Assembly (NCBI GenBank): GCA_028641055.1
Contig: CM054062.1
Location: 187,363,958-187,427,957, forward strand
Source: Alopecurus myosuroides
Taxonomy: Eukaryota; Streptophyta; Magnoliopsida; Poales; Poaceae
Direction of reading: 5' to 3'
DNA: 64,000 bases
Shown here: positions 25,000 to 36,725 of the stretch, piece after piece
Position numbering within the stretch: the first letter of the stretch is position 1
Layout: every line of letters starts with the position of its first letter
Translations under genes and position numbers: made by a program
The notes under the pieces: model-generated
Seen by the model: only the letters and a program-made list of their open reading frames with translations
Told to the model about the DNA's origin: nothing
Database searches by the model: none

Positions 25000-25329
25000 A
25001 ACAATGGGAGTGGCCACAATCACCAAGGCCATAACCGCAAGGGTGGATACAAAGGAAACTATGGACGTCACATAAACAATAAAGAGCGCAATGGAAATGG
25101 ATATGGTAATGGACAACACCGTAACAAAGGAAAGAAAGATCTTAGTCAAGTGGTGTGCTTCAATTGCAGAAAGGTGGGACATTATGCAAGTGACTGTCCC
25201 GAGAGGAGGAACGAGCATAACCAATCAGTCGAGAAGGATATTAGCCAAGAGGAGTGTTTCATGTGTAAGAAATCAGGACATTATGCTAAGGACTGCCCAA
25301 GTGGAGGTTATTCTGCAAGTGAGCCTTGA
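25000..25329 (+). pseudogene. gag: gag, 3' part (nucleocapsid with two zinc knuckles)
   Basis: Gly/Asn/His-rich basic region followed by two CCHC knuckles: CFNCRKVGHYASDC (25156-25197) and CFMCKKSGHYAKDC (25255-25296). Stop TGA at 25327-25329. These knuckles bind the element RNA in related Gypsy elements. It is the continuation of 15845-16583, with the nested Copia and one target duplication between them. No protease follows. Confidence 0.85.
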
Positions 25330-25795
25330 CAACCGAATGCAGCCACCACTGAATAAAGACCAAATGCTCACTGAAGAGTGTTTAACACGCAATAAATCTT
25401 ATTTAAGTGTTATTCTATAAATAAATGTTTCTTAGGAGTTTCTTCCAATGTAATAAACTACAAAGAGTGGTTGAAAAATGTGTTCCCTTTTAACAAATGA
25501 GATGATGTTGTGAAATCCTCTCAACTTGGTCTTTTGATTGACCCAAAGAGTGACCCCTCGGGTTCAAAGGTAGTTTAACATACCTATGTTGGTCTACAAC
25601 TCTACCATGAAGGAAAGATCTACTCAAGCCAATCTAGAATCAAGCAACACTCCAATCTAATGAAAATAGACTACCCACAAAAGTTTCTTTAAGGGTGGTA
25701 GCCCACCCAGTTGATCTGGAACCCAGTTACCAAACCTAATCTTTCTTTCTAACCTTCCCAAATCTCGGGACGAGATTTCTTTAAGGGTGGTAGTC
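25330..25795 (+). other. Residual internal sequence and duplicated polypurine tract
   Basis: No pol domain remains in these 466 bp. An 18-nt tract, TTTCTTTAAGGGTGGTAG, occurs at 25684-25701 and again at 25776-25793, two bases before the 3' LTR. The second is the working PPT by position. Confidence 0.65.
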
Positions 25796-28700
25796 TGTAA
25801 CATCCCTGATTTTTGGAAAAAAACTCAAAAATCACAAAAATTTGAAACTTTTGTTTTCATGTCAATAAAAGTCACCAAAAACAAATAAAAATCAAACACA
25901 AATGAAATATTAGGTCCTATACCAAGTTTATTGGAATTGGAAGTCCAAATTATGCCTCTATTTCATAAATTCTAAAACCCTCTCAAAATGAATTTTCATT
26001 AGATAAAGAAAACTATTTTATCTTTAGCAAACTTTATTACATAAAATATTTTCAATTCAAATATTACCTTGAAGATATTTTATGATAACAAAGATCAAAG
26101 ATTTATAACCCTTAATAAAGTTCTAAGGCAAAAAAAAACATTGGATAAGAATAAAATATTTAATAATAACTCTTATTTCTTATTGCAAGTTTTAAACATA
26201 AAGGTGTGAAAATAAAATGCATTGATGTGAAAATAACATAAAAGAGGGCCTTGAAAACAATATTATGACTTGAGGTTTTATTCTAAATTTTATGAAGCCA
26301 CTTTAATGAATATTAGGTTTTCTATTTTAAAAATGGCATTAGTTGTTATTAATAAATCACTTATATCTTAAAAATATAAAATATGGAAATAAGTGGTAAA
26401 GATCTTCAAAAATAATATTCCACCAATAGAATGTGACTAAAATTTTATTTGACTAAGTTTACATTTTTTTAAATATATTTTTGGAAATAACATTAAGCAA
26501 CTACTAGGGAACTATTCAAAATTCCAAAATTCAAAATTAAAAACACATTGAAAAGTTTACAAAAAATGATATGGGTTGAAAGATATTAATATTTCAGAAA
26601 TTTAGAAATTTATTTGACCTTAATTGGATAGAGAAAACAGAAGTTATTAATGAAATAAGAAAACAGGAATTTAAAAAAAAAAACATTGATGACGTCATCA
26701 ATGACGTCATCATCATCTTCCCCGAATGGAAACTGCCTTAGCTGGTTTTGGCCGAGATTCTCGCCCGTCGATTACTCATCATTATGGCAATTAAAATCAT
26801 TCCCGAGCCCCGCACCTTAAAGCCCTTCGTCCCCTCTTCGATTCCCCTCTTCCCTCTCTGCTAATCCCGCCCCCACGCTCGCGTTATTGCTCACCGGAGT
26901 TCCTCAGCTCCGCCACCGTATGTGGATGATTCCGACAAAACCAGTGGGTCCTCGCGGCCATTTCTTGGTCTCCCATCTTTCCCACATCGTGGCGCCCCTG
27001 CTCATGCTTGTTTGATTTTTTTTCGTGTAGTTGTTTCGTTGCACGCGGACTCACCGGAGAACACCGAGGCAGCCACCGCGAAACTTCACCGCGTCGTCGT
27101 GCGAAGCCCTCTGAGAACGCGCCGTCATCACCACCATTTCCGTCGTGCCGCGTCGCGTGTCCCTGTCATCATCCAGAGCCCGGAGGACCACCGGAGGAGC
27201 TGCCCCGTTATTTTCCGAGCAACCGCGCCGCCGCAGCTCCATTTCCGGCCACCAGCGCCGGCGAGGTGACAACCCTAGACCCCCAGATCTATTTCTGCCC
27301 GTTAGTCTTGATCTATTGGCCCCGGTTAAATCACTTACCGAAGAGGTATAGGCCAATTAGATTGTGCCACGTGTGCGCTAGTCAGTCGCGCACATTTAGC
27401 TATTTATCACCCACCGCAACGCGTAGCCGGCCCAGGCCCAGTCCCTATCCATCGCCCTGCGCGGCAAATAGCAGATCTGAGGCCAGCCCGTCTCTGGGAT
27501 TATTTCTGAATAAAATTAGAATGTAATTTTTGCAGAAAAGCCCCTGCATCTTAGATCTATCATAACGTTTGATCCATAAACCCAAATTTAGCAAACTTGG
27601 ACTTTTTAAATTCAGAACAACATTTAAAAACTTTTGGCACTGGCCAAATTTAAAATTGACCATTTAAAATTTGTTCAAATTCAAATATGCTTGTTTGATG
27701 AATTTTGGCATAATTCAAATTCTACAAATCCAAAAATTGCAAATAAAATATTTTTGGAAACCTTAGGATGTGTACTTTCATATCCTCTGTCCCAAAATAT
27801 TTTTTGAACAATTTAATTTGGAATTTAGAATTAAGTGTTATATTTTAGTATTTTTGACATAGATTTAATTCTATAAATAATTAGAATATGGTTCATTAAC
27901 CAAAATTGCTCCATTGGGTAACCTTGAACCAGAGAAATTAGTGCCTATCCATTTGGACACCCTTGGACCATGGCCATGTGTTTTTGACCAAAAACCCAAC
28001 ATAGTGAGACATCCATTTTTACCATGTCATAGGAATTGTTTCCACCATCTATTCTTTGGTGTTATGGCTATTGGAGCCAAGACCAAGTCACTAAAATGTG
28101 TCAATCACATATAGTAAAAACTAGTGAACCTTAGTTTTCTATCTACATTTCCACTCCCCCATTCTTGCTTCAAGAATGTATCAAGATTACAAAATGGAAG
28201 TCAAGACTCAACCACAAGAAGTAACTCCATCTTCAACTTGGTGACAACATGAAGAGCTACAAGGAATATCAATGGAGAAGTTTTGAAGAAAAGACTTAGA
28301 CTCCACAACAACCAGAAGCAACTCAAGAAAGTACAAGTGTGAAGAAATCCAGAAGAAAACATCTCCCTCTCTCTTTCTATCTTTCTTATTTCCTTTCTTT
28401 CCAAATGGACTTAGTGATATTTTGTGCCCCTTCTACCTTGGACCAACTAGTGATAAGACATGAATAATTTATCAAGACCAAGAGAAGAATCCATCCAAGG
28501 AACAAGTATACAATAGAAGCATGAAGATGATCTTCAAGAAGACAAGCATGTGAAGACTTGGAGCAATCCACACAAGTTGAAGAATAACAATTTTTTTTGT
28601 CCAACCATAGGCCCAAATGGAAAATACCAATACTTAGATCACTCAAATGTCTTGATGAAAACAACTAAGTGTTACACTTTGTTATGTGTTACCTTAGTTG

Positions 28701-30220
28701 AAACAGTGAGATCACCTTGGTGAACTCTTGGAACTTCCTTAACAAGTATGACCAATTGAGTTTGAATATTTCAAACCCAAGTCTTTACCAACTATAGTCC
28801 CTTCTGGAAGACCTTAACCTAATCACAATAGTTTCCTTAGCAAACTAAATTAATATGATTAACATAAAACCCTTCTGACTAAGTGTGTTGATTGTTATTC
28901 TTTGTTTTCTTGTTGTTTGTGAAAGTTGTTTATTGTTATTTGTTTGACTTGTCCAGATTGTACAAAGATAAAGTATCTAGTGGTGAAGAGAGTGTACCTC
29001 TACACCAACTTTAACAAGGCAAGTGACACACTTCATAAACCTCCTAAGATTTATATGCATTAGTGTTTCACAAAATTGCATGGTTAGGACTTTGTTAAAC
29101 AATGCTATGCAAACCAAGTAGAGATAGTTACCTGTTATCTTGATCCTAGTAGATCCCAAAGTGAAATTTGTTTGCTTAGCCCTGCTTGTAGACTAAGCTG
29201 GATATTATTCCAATGATGATTGTTATATGAGAGATGGATTATTATTTTACTTGGCAAGGGAGATAGACCTGAATTGCCTATGGAGATAGACCATTACTTG
29301 GCACTGGAGATAGTCCAGCATAGCCACTGGAGATAGACCAGTACCACCTTTGGAGATAGACCACCGGTGTTACAAGGCAAAGGAGAAAGACCTGCCACTG
29401 GAGATAGACCAACACCACCTTTGGAGATAGACCATTGGTGTTACAAGGCAAAGGAGAAAGACCTGCCACTGGAGATAGACCAGCACCACCTTTGGAGATA
29501 GACCATTGGTGTTAAAAGGCCCTGGAGATAGACCAGCACAACCTTTGGAGATAGACTATTGGTTATAAAAGGCTCTGGAGATAGACCAGCATAGCCTATG
29601 GAGATAGACCATTGGTGTTAAAAGGCTCTGGAGATAGTCCAGGATAGCCTATGGGGATATACCCATGTTGTTGCAAGACCTTGGAACCAAATTCTTCATA
29701 GTTCACTAAACTGTACCTGTGAACCACTATAGATGTAAAGTGTTTTATCAAAGGATAGGATAAAACTAGCTTTCTGCAAAATCCAGCCTTGAACTCCACT
29801 TAGCCAAATAAGCATGTAGAAGATAGAAATTTCCAACACATCCACCATAGTGTCATTTGCCAATACATTAAATTGTATTGACTCCCTTGTGGCTGCATAT
29901 TCCATATTGCAGATGTTTCTGAAGACGAGTGAGGATTTCGTTTAGGATCTCGAGACTATCGCCATCATGTTTTGCGTGTGGCACATGAAGAAGATGGGCT
30001 CAATGTTTACTATGTTTTCCGCTGTATATCTTGGTTTACTGCTAGTCTTCTAGGACTATGCAAGTTGTAATACTATTTTGTAAAGACTGGATCATGCGAT
30101 GTAATAGAATTTGATGCATTTGCATGATATTTCATTTTGTACTGTGGTGCTGGCAATTGATCCGGGGACTAGCACAATAACACAGGTGTCCTTACATTAT
30201 TTAAATGTGGGAACGCTACA
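25796..30220 (+). repeat. 3' LTR of the gag-only Gypsy
   Basis: Matches 10752-15240 with scattered substitutions and indels. Visible differences include a doubled TGACGTCA (26690-26709) and a shorter minisatellite. Ends CGCTACA, then the target duplication CTTTC. Confidence 0.85.
29258..29664 (+). repeat. GGAGATAGACC minisatellite in the 3' LTR
   Basis: About 17 core copies, against about 21 in the 5' LTR. The array has changed length since insertion, or the element was copied with unequal LTRs. Confidence 0.8.
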
Positions 30221-30225
30221 CTTTC

Positions 30226-31062
30226 CATATAAGAGGGGTGCACCGGAGGGGGACATATTTCATAGGGGCTTCCAGGTGGGGCCCATTGTCTCACAATGCG
30301 CATCACCATCCCCTGGTATTTTTGCCTAAATTATTTGATAAAAAAATGAGGTGGAAAAGGAAAAAAAAAGAAAAAACAAGGAGGGGGATTGGACTCCATC
30401 TAGGAGTCCAATCTGATCTCCCCCTAGTGGACAAGGTGTGGCCAAGGGAGAGAGAAGGAAAATGAACTCCTCCCCAATGAAAGTACCCCCCTCTGCCCCA
30501 CTATATAATTCCATCCCCTCCTCTATTTTGAGGACATACAATTAGCCTTCGGGTTTCTCTCTCTCTGTCTCTCTCACTCTCTCTCTCTCAGAATTAGAGA
30601 TCTAATTAGAGACCCTCTAATTAAACTAGGGCCTCTAGTTAGACCCTCTCTAATTATATTATATCCTCTAATTAGAATGGTTTTAATTGTATTAAAACTT
30701 ATGATTAGAGGCCCTCTAATTGGTTTAGGAATTATTCTAATTGGGAGATGATGATCATCTCACGATTAGACCTAGCTCTAATCTCTCTCCTATGTGTTGG
30801 GATCTCCCCACCTCAATGTGAACCAACGGTCCCTAGTCGTGGACAATGAAGCATTATAGGACTTTGAGGGACATACGTGTGCGAGGTTTCAGAGGGGTAA
30901 CATGTGATACCTCACTCTGCTGGTTGAGAAAATAAAGATGTTGTTATTGGTTTTATGAATGTTACATGTTGATACAATGTCCAGGGGTTCTATTTTTCTG
31001 ATACTCTAGGGCTGACATACCCCAGGGCTCTAGCGAGCGACCACTCTACTTTTGCAACCATA
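30226..31062 (+). mobile_element. Old Copia-like LTR remnant, segment 3
   Basis: Continues the remnant at 10519-10751. It contains a TATA-like CTATATAA near 30500, a CT-rich tract (30555-30589) and a stretch of CTAATTAG-type words (30592-30790). This is the order expected of a BARE-type LTR: U3, TATA, then a pyrimidine-rich leader. No gene is seen. Confidence 0.35.
30592..30790. repeat. Cluster of CTAATTAGA / TCTAATTAG words
   Basis: About ten partly palindromic copies of the CTAATTA or GATTAGA type at irregular spacing in 200 bp. Local slippage repeat of unknown role. Confidence 0.5.
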
Positions 31063-31820
31063 TGATGTCTACACACGTTTCTATTCTTGTAGAAAGTGTT
31101 GGGTCTCCAAGTGCAGAGGTTTGTAGAACAGCAGCAAGTTTCCCTTAAGTGGATCACCCAAGGTTTATCGAACTCAGGGAGGAAGATGTCAAAGGTATCC
31201 CGCTCAAGCAACCCTTCTATTACGATACAAGAAGTCTCTTGTGTCCCCAACACACCTAATACGATTGTTAGTTGTATAGGTGCAATAGTTTGGCGAAGAG
31301 ATGGTGAAATATAAGTAATATGGATGATTATAAGTGATTATAGAATTCTGAAATAAAAATGGAAGCAAGCAAACATGTAGCATAACTGATTGTAAACGGT
31401 GTTTCAATGCTTAGAAACAAGGACTAGGGGTCATAGTTTTACTAGTGGACACTCTCAACAATAATAACATAATTGAATGCATAAATATCATCTCTTCACT
31501 ATGCTACTCCGAACCCCTCTCCGGTCGGATAACAAACACCGATCATTGCGTAGAGCTATAAAAGCACTCCTCAGAGTTCGCATTTCCCCATCCAGGTAAC
31601 CCCCATGCTATCACCATGAGACCTAGATGGTTCCAAACAAACACCACAATTTCATAGGGTCATCCAACATTAAATATAAATATCATGCTAAACCACACGG
31701 TGCACACACTGTCATCATTGCACCCTGATCAAAGTGTCTACGAAGATCTCATAACAAAACCACTTGAGTAGCATGACATATGAAGAGTAACATCTAGTTA
31801 TACAACTAGATTACAAAGCT
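31063..31820 (-). repeat. Inverted, truncated LTR of the tRNA-Asp-primed family
   Basis: On the minus strand this matches the 3' half of the LTR at 8909-10518, including TGTTGGGGACACA, the ATCTTTGACAT region and the terminal GACATCA. The U3 part is absent and an internal block seems deleted. It abuts the truncated pol at about 31822. Confidence 0.7.
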
Positions 31821-31821
31821 C

Positions 31822-34800
31822 ATGGAGGTCAATGCAGTGATTCCTGCTGTCCCTCACTACATGTATTGGTGTGACCAAGAGATCAGGTGGTCCCGAGTAG
31901 ATCATCCCAAGGTGATGCCCAACCCGGGTAGCTATGCCTTGGTGTTGGATCCTACTTTCCTGGGTCCCGAGAAGAATGTGAGGTTCAGCAAGGTGCTAAT
32001 CGACAATGGCAGCAGCATCAACATCGTGTATAAAGACACACTCGAGAAGCTTGGGCTGGCCGAGAACATGCTGCTACCCAGCAAGACCACCTTCCATGGC
32101 ATTGTGCCGGGAATTTCGTGCAACCCGATTGGCCGAGTGTGGATAGATGTGCTATTCGGCACAAGGGAGAACTGCCGCACGGAGCGCCTGCAGTTCGAGG
32201 TGGTTGATCATCAGAGCCCCTATCACGCTCTACTCGGCAGGCCTGCTCTGAGCAAGTTCATGGCCTCTACCCACACGGCATATCTGAAGATGAAGATCCC
32301 TGGTCCCAATGGTGTGATTACCATTGCCGGTGATTACAAGAAGTCCATGGAGTGTGCCTCTGCTGGTTCCCAGTTGGCGGAGTCAATGGTGATCGCTGCC
32401 GAGAAGAAGAAGATGTATGAGGTGGTGGCTATGGCGCAATCCGCGCAGGCTGGTGCGCAAGGCGTGCCGAGTACCCAACACGGAAACGCGTTCCAGGCAT
32501 CTCAAGAAACCAAGAAGGTTCAGGTCGACCCTGAGTTCCCCGACCGCGTAGCCATCATTGGCTCCGGGTTGGCGGAGAAATAGGAAAGCGAGCTCATCCA
32601 CTTCCTCCGTGAGAATCGGGATGTATTCGCCTGGTCCAATGAATATCTACCAGGAGTCCCGAGGGAGTTGGTTGAGCACTCATTACATGTGCGTCCTGAC
32701 GCCAAGCCAGTGAAGCAGGCTATGCGCCGCTTCGGAGATGAGAGAAGGAAGGCCATTGGCGACCAGATCACCAAGTTGCTGATAAGCAATTTCATCATGG
32801 AGGTGCTGCATCCGGATTGGCTAGCCAACCCGGTCATGGTCGAGAAGAAGAAGGAGGATCCCAAGGCTGCCACTGCATGGCGCATGTGTGTCGACTACAC
32901 TGACTTGAACAAGGCGTGCCCCAAGGATCCCTTCCCGCTACCTCGCATCGATCAGGTGATCGATTCCACTGCTGGTTGTGAACTGCTGTCTTTCATAGAT
33001 GCCTACTCTGGTTTCCACCAGATTGCACTCAATCCTGCTGATCAAATAAAGACTGCATTCATTACCCCGTACGGGGCTTATTGCTATCGTGTCATGTGTT
33101 TTGGCTTGAGGAATGCGGGTGCAACCTATCAGAGATGCATGCAGAAATGCTTGCACGATCAGCTCGGCAAGAATGTGCAGGTGTACGTAGATGACATTGT
33201 CATCAAAACGAATAAAACACATACTCTGCTTGCCGACCTTGAGGAAACCTTTGCTAACCTGCGCAAGTACAAAATGAAGCTGAATCCGAGTAAGTGTACC
33301 TTTGGCGTCCCGGCTGGCAAGCTACTCGGCTTCCTGGTGTCTAGTCGGGGCATTGAGGCCAATCCGTCAAAGATAAAAGCTATTGAGAGCATGTCTTTGC
33401 CGAGATCCCTGAAAGACGTGCAGAAATTCACTGGTTGCTTGGCATCTCTGAGTCGTTTCCTGGGCCGAATGGGCGAGAAGGCCCTGCCTTTATACCAACT
33501 AATGAAGAAAAGTGACAAGTTTGTCTGGACTCCGCAAGCGGATGTGGCATTCAATGAGCTGAAGGCGATGCTGGCTAGCGCTCCCATCTTGGCTAGTCCG
33601 CTACCCAAGGAGCCAATGCTGCTGTATATTGCTGCCACTAACCGAGTAGTCAGTGTAGTGATTGTGGTGGAGCGAGAAGAAGAAGGCAAGAGTGTGCAGC
33701 GCCCAGTGTACTATCTCAGTGAAGTGCTGTCTAGCTCCAAGCAAAACTACCCGCATTACCAGAAGATGACCTACGGCGTGTACCTGGGCGCCAAGAAGCT
33801 AAAGCATTACTTCCAAGAGCATCCTATCACGGTTGTGAGCTCTGCGCCCATCTCGGATATCATGGGCAACAAGGAGGCGAGTGGCAGAGTAGCCAAGTGG
33901 GCAATCGAGCTGGCCGCGTATGCACCCGCGTATGCGAGAAGAGAAGCTATCAAGTCTCAGATTCTGGCGGAGTTTCTGGTGGATTGGGCCAAGGTGCAGT
34001 ATGAACCTCCTGCTCCAGTTTCTAATTACTGGAAGATGCACTTTTATGGCTCGAAGGTGAAGGAAGGCCTTGGTGCTGGCGTGGTGCTAACGTCACCCAA
34101 GCGAGATCAACTCAAGTATGTGCTGCAGATTCATTTCAAGGCGTCCAACAACGTAGCAGAGTACGAGGCAGTGGTGCATGGCTTGCGAGTAGCCAAGGAG
34201 GTTGGCGTGCAGCGCATCATATGCTATGGCGATTCAGATCTGGTGGTGCAGCAAGTCTCTGGCACTTGGGATGCTCTAGATGCCAACATGGCATCATATC
34301 GCTTCCTGGTACAGTCTATGACTGGATTCTTCGAAGGCTGCGAGTTCCAGCACATTCACCGGGCAGAGAACAAAGCGGCAGACGAGCTGTCCAAGTTGGG
34401 ATCTTCTCGGCAATCCATTCCGGCGGGGGTTGCCTTGGATCACTTGAGGAAGCCATCCATCAAGCCCTCTCCCAACTCGGAATCCATATTTGTCCCTTCT
34501 CTGCCAAGCGAGGAATCTGATCCCATGGAGATTGACTGGGAGAATGCTACAGGAAACCCGGGGACTGCCGCTCCCAACTCGGGGACTGCCATTCTCTACT
34601 CGGGGACTGCCACTCCTTACTCGGGGACTGCTGTCCTTAACCCGGGGACTGTCGCATTCATTGAGGAGGTCCTTGCCAATCGATCAGGGCTCTAGAGAAG
34701 TGCTCCCAACCCTAAAGAGCAACCAGAGGTGCTTGTCCCAATGGAAGTGGACGAACCAGTCTTTCCCACACGGGAGACACCGAGTTGGGCCGTGCCCATA

Positions 34801-36051
34801 TTATCCTTTCTAAGGGACGGTACTCTGCCAGAGGATGAGGTGGCCGCAAGACAGATTCAGAGAAGATCCAAGGGCTACACTATATTCCGAGATGTGCTTC
34901 ACAAAAGAAGTGCCACCGGCGTGCTGCAACGTTGTGTGGACCCAGAAGAAGGAGGAGAAATTCTGTTAGAGATACACCAAGGAGAATGCGGGCACCACGC
35001 CTCTTCTCGGGCATTGGTCAAGAAAGCTTTTTGGCATGGCTTCTACTGGCTCACAGCTCTGCAGCAAGCTGAAGATATCGTGAGGAAGTGCAATGGCTGC
35101 CAGATGTTCGCGAGTAAGATTCACATGCCTGCTTCCGAGCTGAAGACAATTCCTATCACATGGCCGTTTGCCGTATGGTGCCTGGATATGGTTGGCCCCT
35201 TCAAGCCGGATAAAGGCAACATGACACACATCTTGGTCATGGTGGACAAGTTCACCAAGTGGATTGAAGTGAAGCCTATTCGGAAGTGCGATGGGGCTAC
35301 AGCTGTGAAATTCTTGAAGGATGTGATCCTGAGATATGGCTACCCGCACAGCATCATCACCGACAACGGCACAAATTTCGCAGAGGGGGCAATGGTGCGG
35401 TTCTGCAGAGATAAGCACATCCGACTAGATGTTGCGTCTGTTGCGTATCCCGCCTCCAATGGGCAAGTGGAAAGAGCAAACGGCATGGTGCTAGCAGGCA
35501 TAAAGCCAAGGCTGATCGAGCCATTGATGAAAACACTTGGGTGTTGGTTAGACGAGTTACCAGCGGTGTTGTGGAGTCTAAGGACTACCCCTAACCGGTC
35601 AACCGGCTATACGCCATTCTTCTTGGTATACGGGGCTGAGGCCGTGTTGCCAATAGACTTGGAGCATGACTCCCCTTGAGTAACCCTCTACACTGAGGTA
35701 GAGGCGAGAGAAGCTCAAGAAGACGACGTTGACCTGCTTGAAGAAGCAAGAGAGCTCACTCTGTCACGTTCGGCTATCTACCAGCAAAACCTGCGGTGTT
35801 ATCATAGCCGAAAGGTGAACCCAAGGGTTTTCCGAGAAGGAGACATGGTCCTTAGGCTTGTGCAGCGCACAGCCGGGATGCACAAACTGTCTCCTCCGTG
35901 GGAAGGGGCCTTCATTGTGAGCAAAGCGCTGCACAACGATGCATACTATCTTGTAGATGTGCGTCCATCACAGGCGAACAGGGCAGATAAAGCTGGAGAG
36001 GAGTCCAAGCGCCCTTGGAATGTAGCCCTACTTCGTCGCTTTCATTCGTGA
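31822..36051 (+). pseudogene. pol: Tat-type Gypsy pol (PR-RT-RH-aRH-IN), one frame with three in-frame stops
   Basis: A single frame runs 4.2 kb with no frameshift and is broken by TAG 32581-32583, TAG 34693-34695 and TGA 35677-35679. Each is one C-to-T change from CAG or CGA. Protease has LIDNGSS (Asp at 32001). RT has CVDYTDLNKA, then YVDD at 33184-33195. The Gypsy RNase H follows (WTPQADVAFNELKAML). The archaeal-type RNase H starts at about 34040 but reads FYGS (34042-34053) where FDGS is usual, so its first catalytic Asp is Tyr. Integrase has an HHCC finger, Asp 35185, Asp 35362 and Glu 35470, an exact D-35-E spacing. The C-terminus ends WNVALLRRFHS. The first codons belong to the flanking LTR fragment. 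Not functional as it stands. Confidence 0.85.
34554..34658 (+). repeat. Five 21-bp tandem repeats in pol matching the element PPT
   Basis: (C/T)CGGGGACTG recurs at exactly 21-bp spacing (units at 34557, 34578, 34599, 34620 and 34641). It encodes heptads of the NSGTAIL / YSGTATP type between the second RNase H and integrase. The core equals the PPT at the 3' LTR (TTCGGGGACTGC, 42536-42547). Confidence 0.8.
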
Positions 36052-36725
36052 GCAAAGATGTGTATGTACTCTCTTATCCGAGTTAAAATTCTACCCTACA
36101 ATCTGAAATTCAGCTCGGGGACTGCCCCCGTCTAAACTTGCTCTGTGTGTTCCTACCCGGCTTTACTTTTGTCCACGCGGTTGCTTCGCTTAAAATTTCA
36201 CAAAGTACGTCTAGTACTGTGTTTAAACCTACATGCCAACTCTTCGACTCTGCTGCTGTCCGAAACCCGGCTTCATGGCAAGCAAGAGAACAAGCAAAAG
36301 GTCAATGAGCACAAGAAAAATTACTAAGGAAAGAAAAAGTGCAGGAACCGGGTAGGATGTTTTTTACTGTCGTTTCTTGTTAACTCCTTCTCGGCTAAGT
36401 GGTGGGCTGCGTTACTATGAGTATTTCTAAGTGGCTAAGTATTTGCAACTCCAACTTTGAATTCTTGTGACTCGAATACAAAAAAAGCAACAAGTTGCGG
36501 GTAAGAGCTGAGATAAAAAGGAAGAGCGAATAAGAAATGCAACTCGGGGACTCGCATGATAACGCAACTCGGCATTCGAGCCGAAGTTGCTCAAATTGAC
36601 TAAGTTAAAATATCAAATGTGAATAAAACTAAGTAGCAAACGACAAGGATAATTGTTTCGATACATCTGCACCCAGCATCCCGGGGATCTGATAAGTGTT
36701 TGAAGGATAAGATTGCAGGAGAAAA
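36052..36725. other. Convergent intergenic spacer between pol and the antisense gene
   Basis: No coding signal. It holds two further PPT-like words, CTCGGGGACTGCC (36114-36126) and CTCGGGGACT (36543-36552). The 3' ends of the sense and antisense transcripts would fall here. Confidence 0.5.

Larger units (their letters stand above)
10752..30220 (+). mobile_element. Long-LTR Gypsy retrotransposon with gag only (Tekay-like), carrying a nested Copia
   Basis: LTRs of 4489 bp (10752-15240) and 4425 bp (25796-30220) begin TGTAACATCC and end CGCTACA. The flanking pentamer CTTTC is perfect (10747-10751 and 30221-30225). An iMet primer site sits at 15244 and a PPT at 25783-25793. Without the nested element (16584-24994), the internal region is about 2.1 kb and holds gag only. 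From the gag stop to the PPT there are about 450 bp with no protease, RT, RNase H or integrase. It is a defective element that would need pol supplied in trans. The Tekay-like (chromovirus) assignment comes from the gag sequence and the iMet primer and is inference. Confidence 0.85.

Noticed and set aside
31822..31830. ATG at 31822 as the true start of a protease gene
   Set aside because: This ATG lies at the junction and belongs to the inverted LTR fragment. The protease is 5'-truncated.
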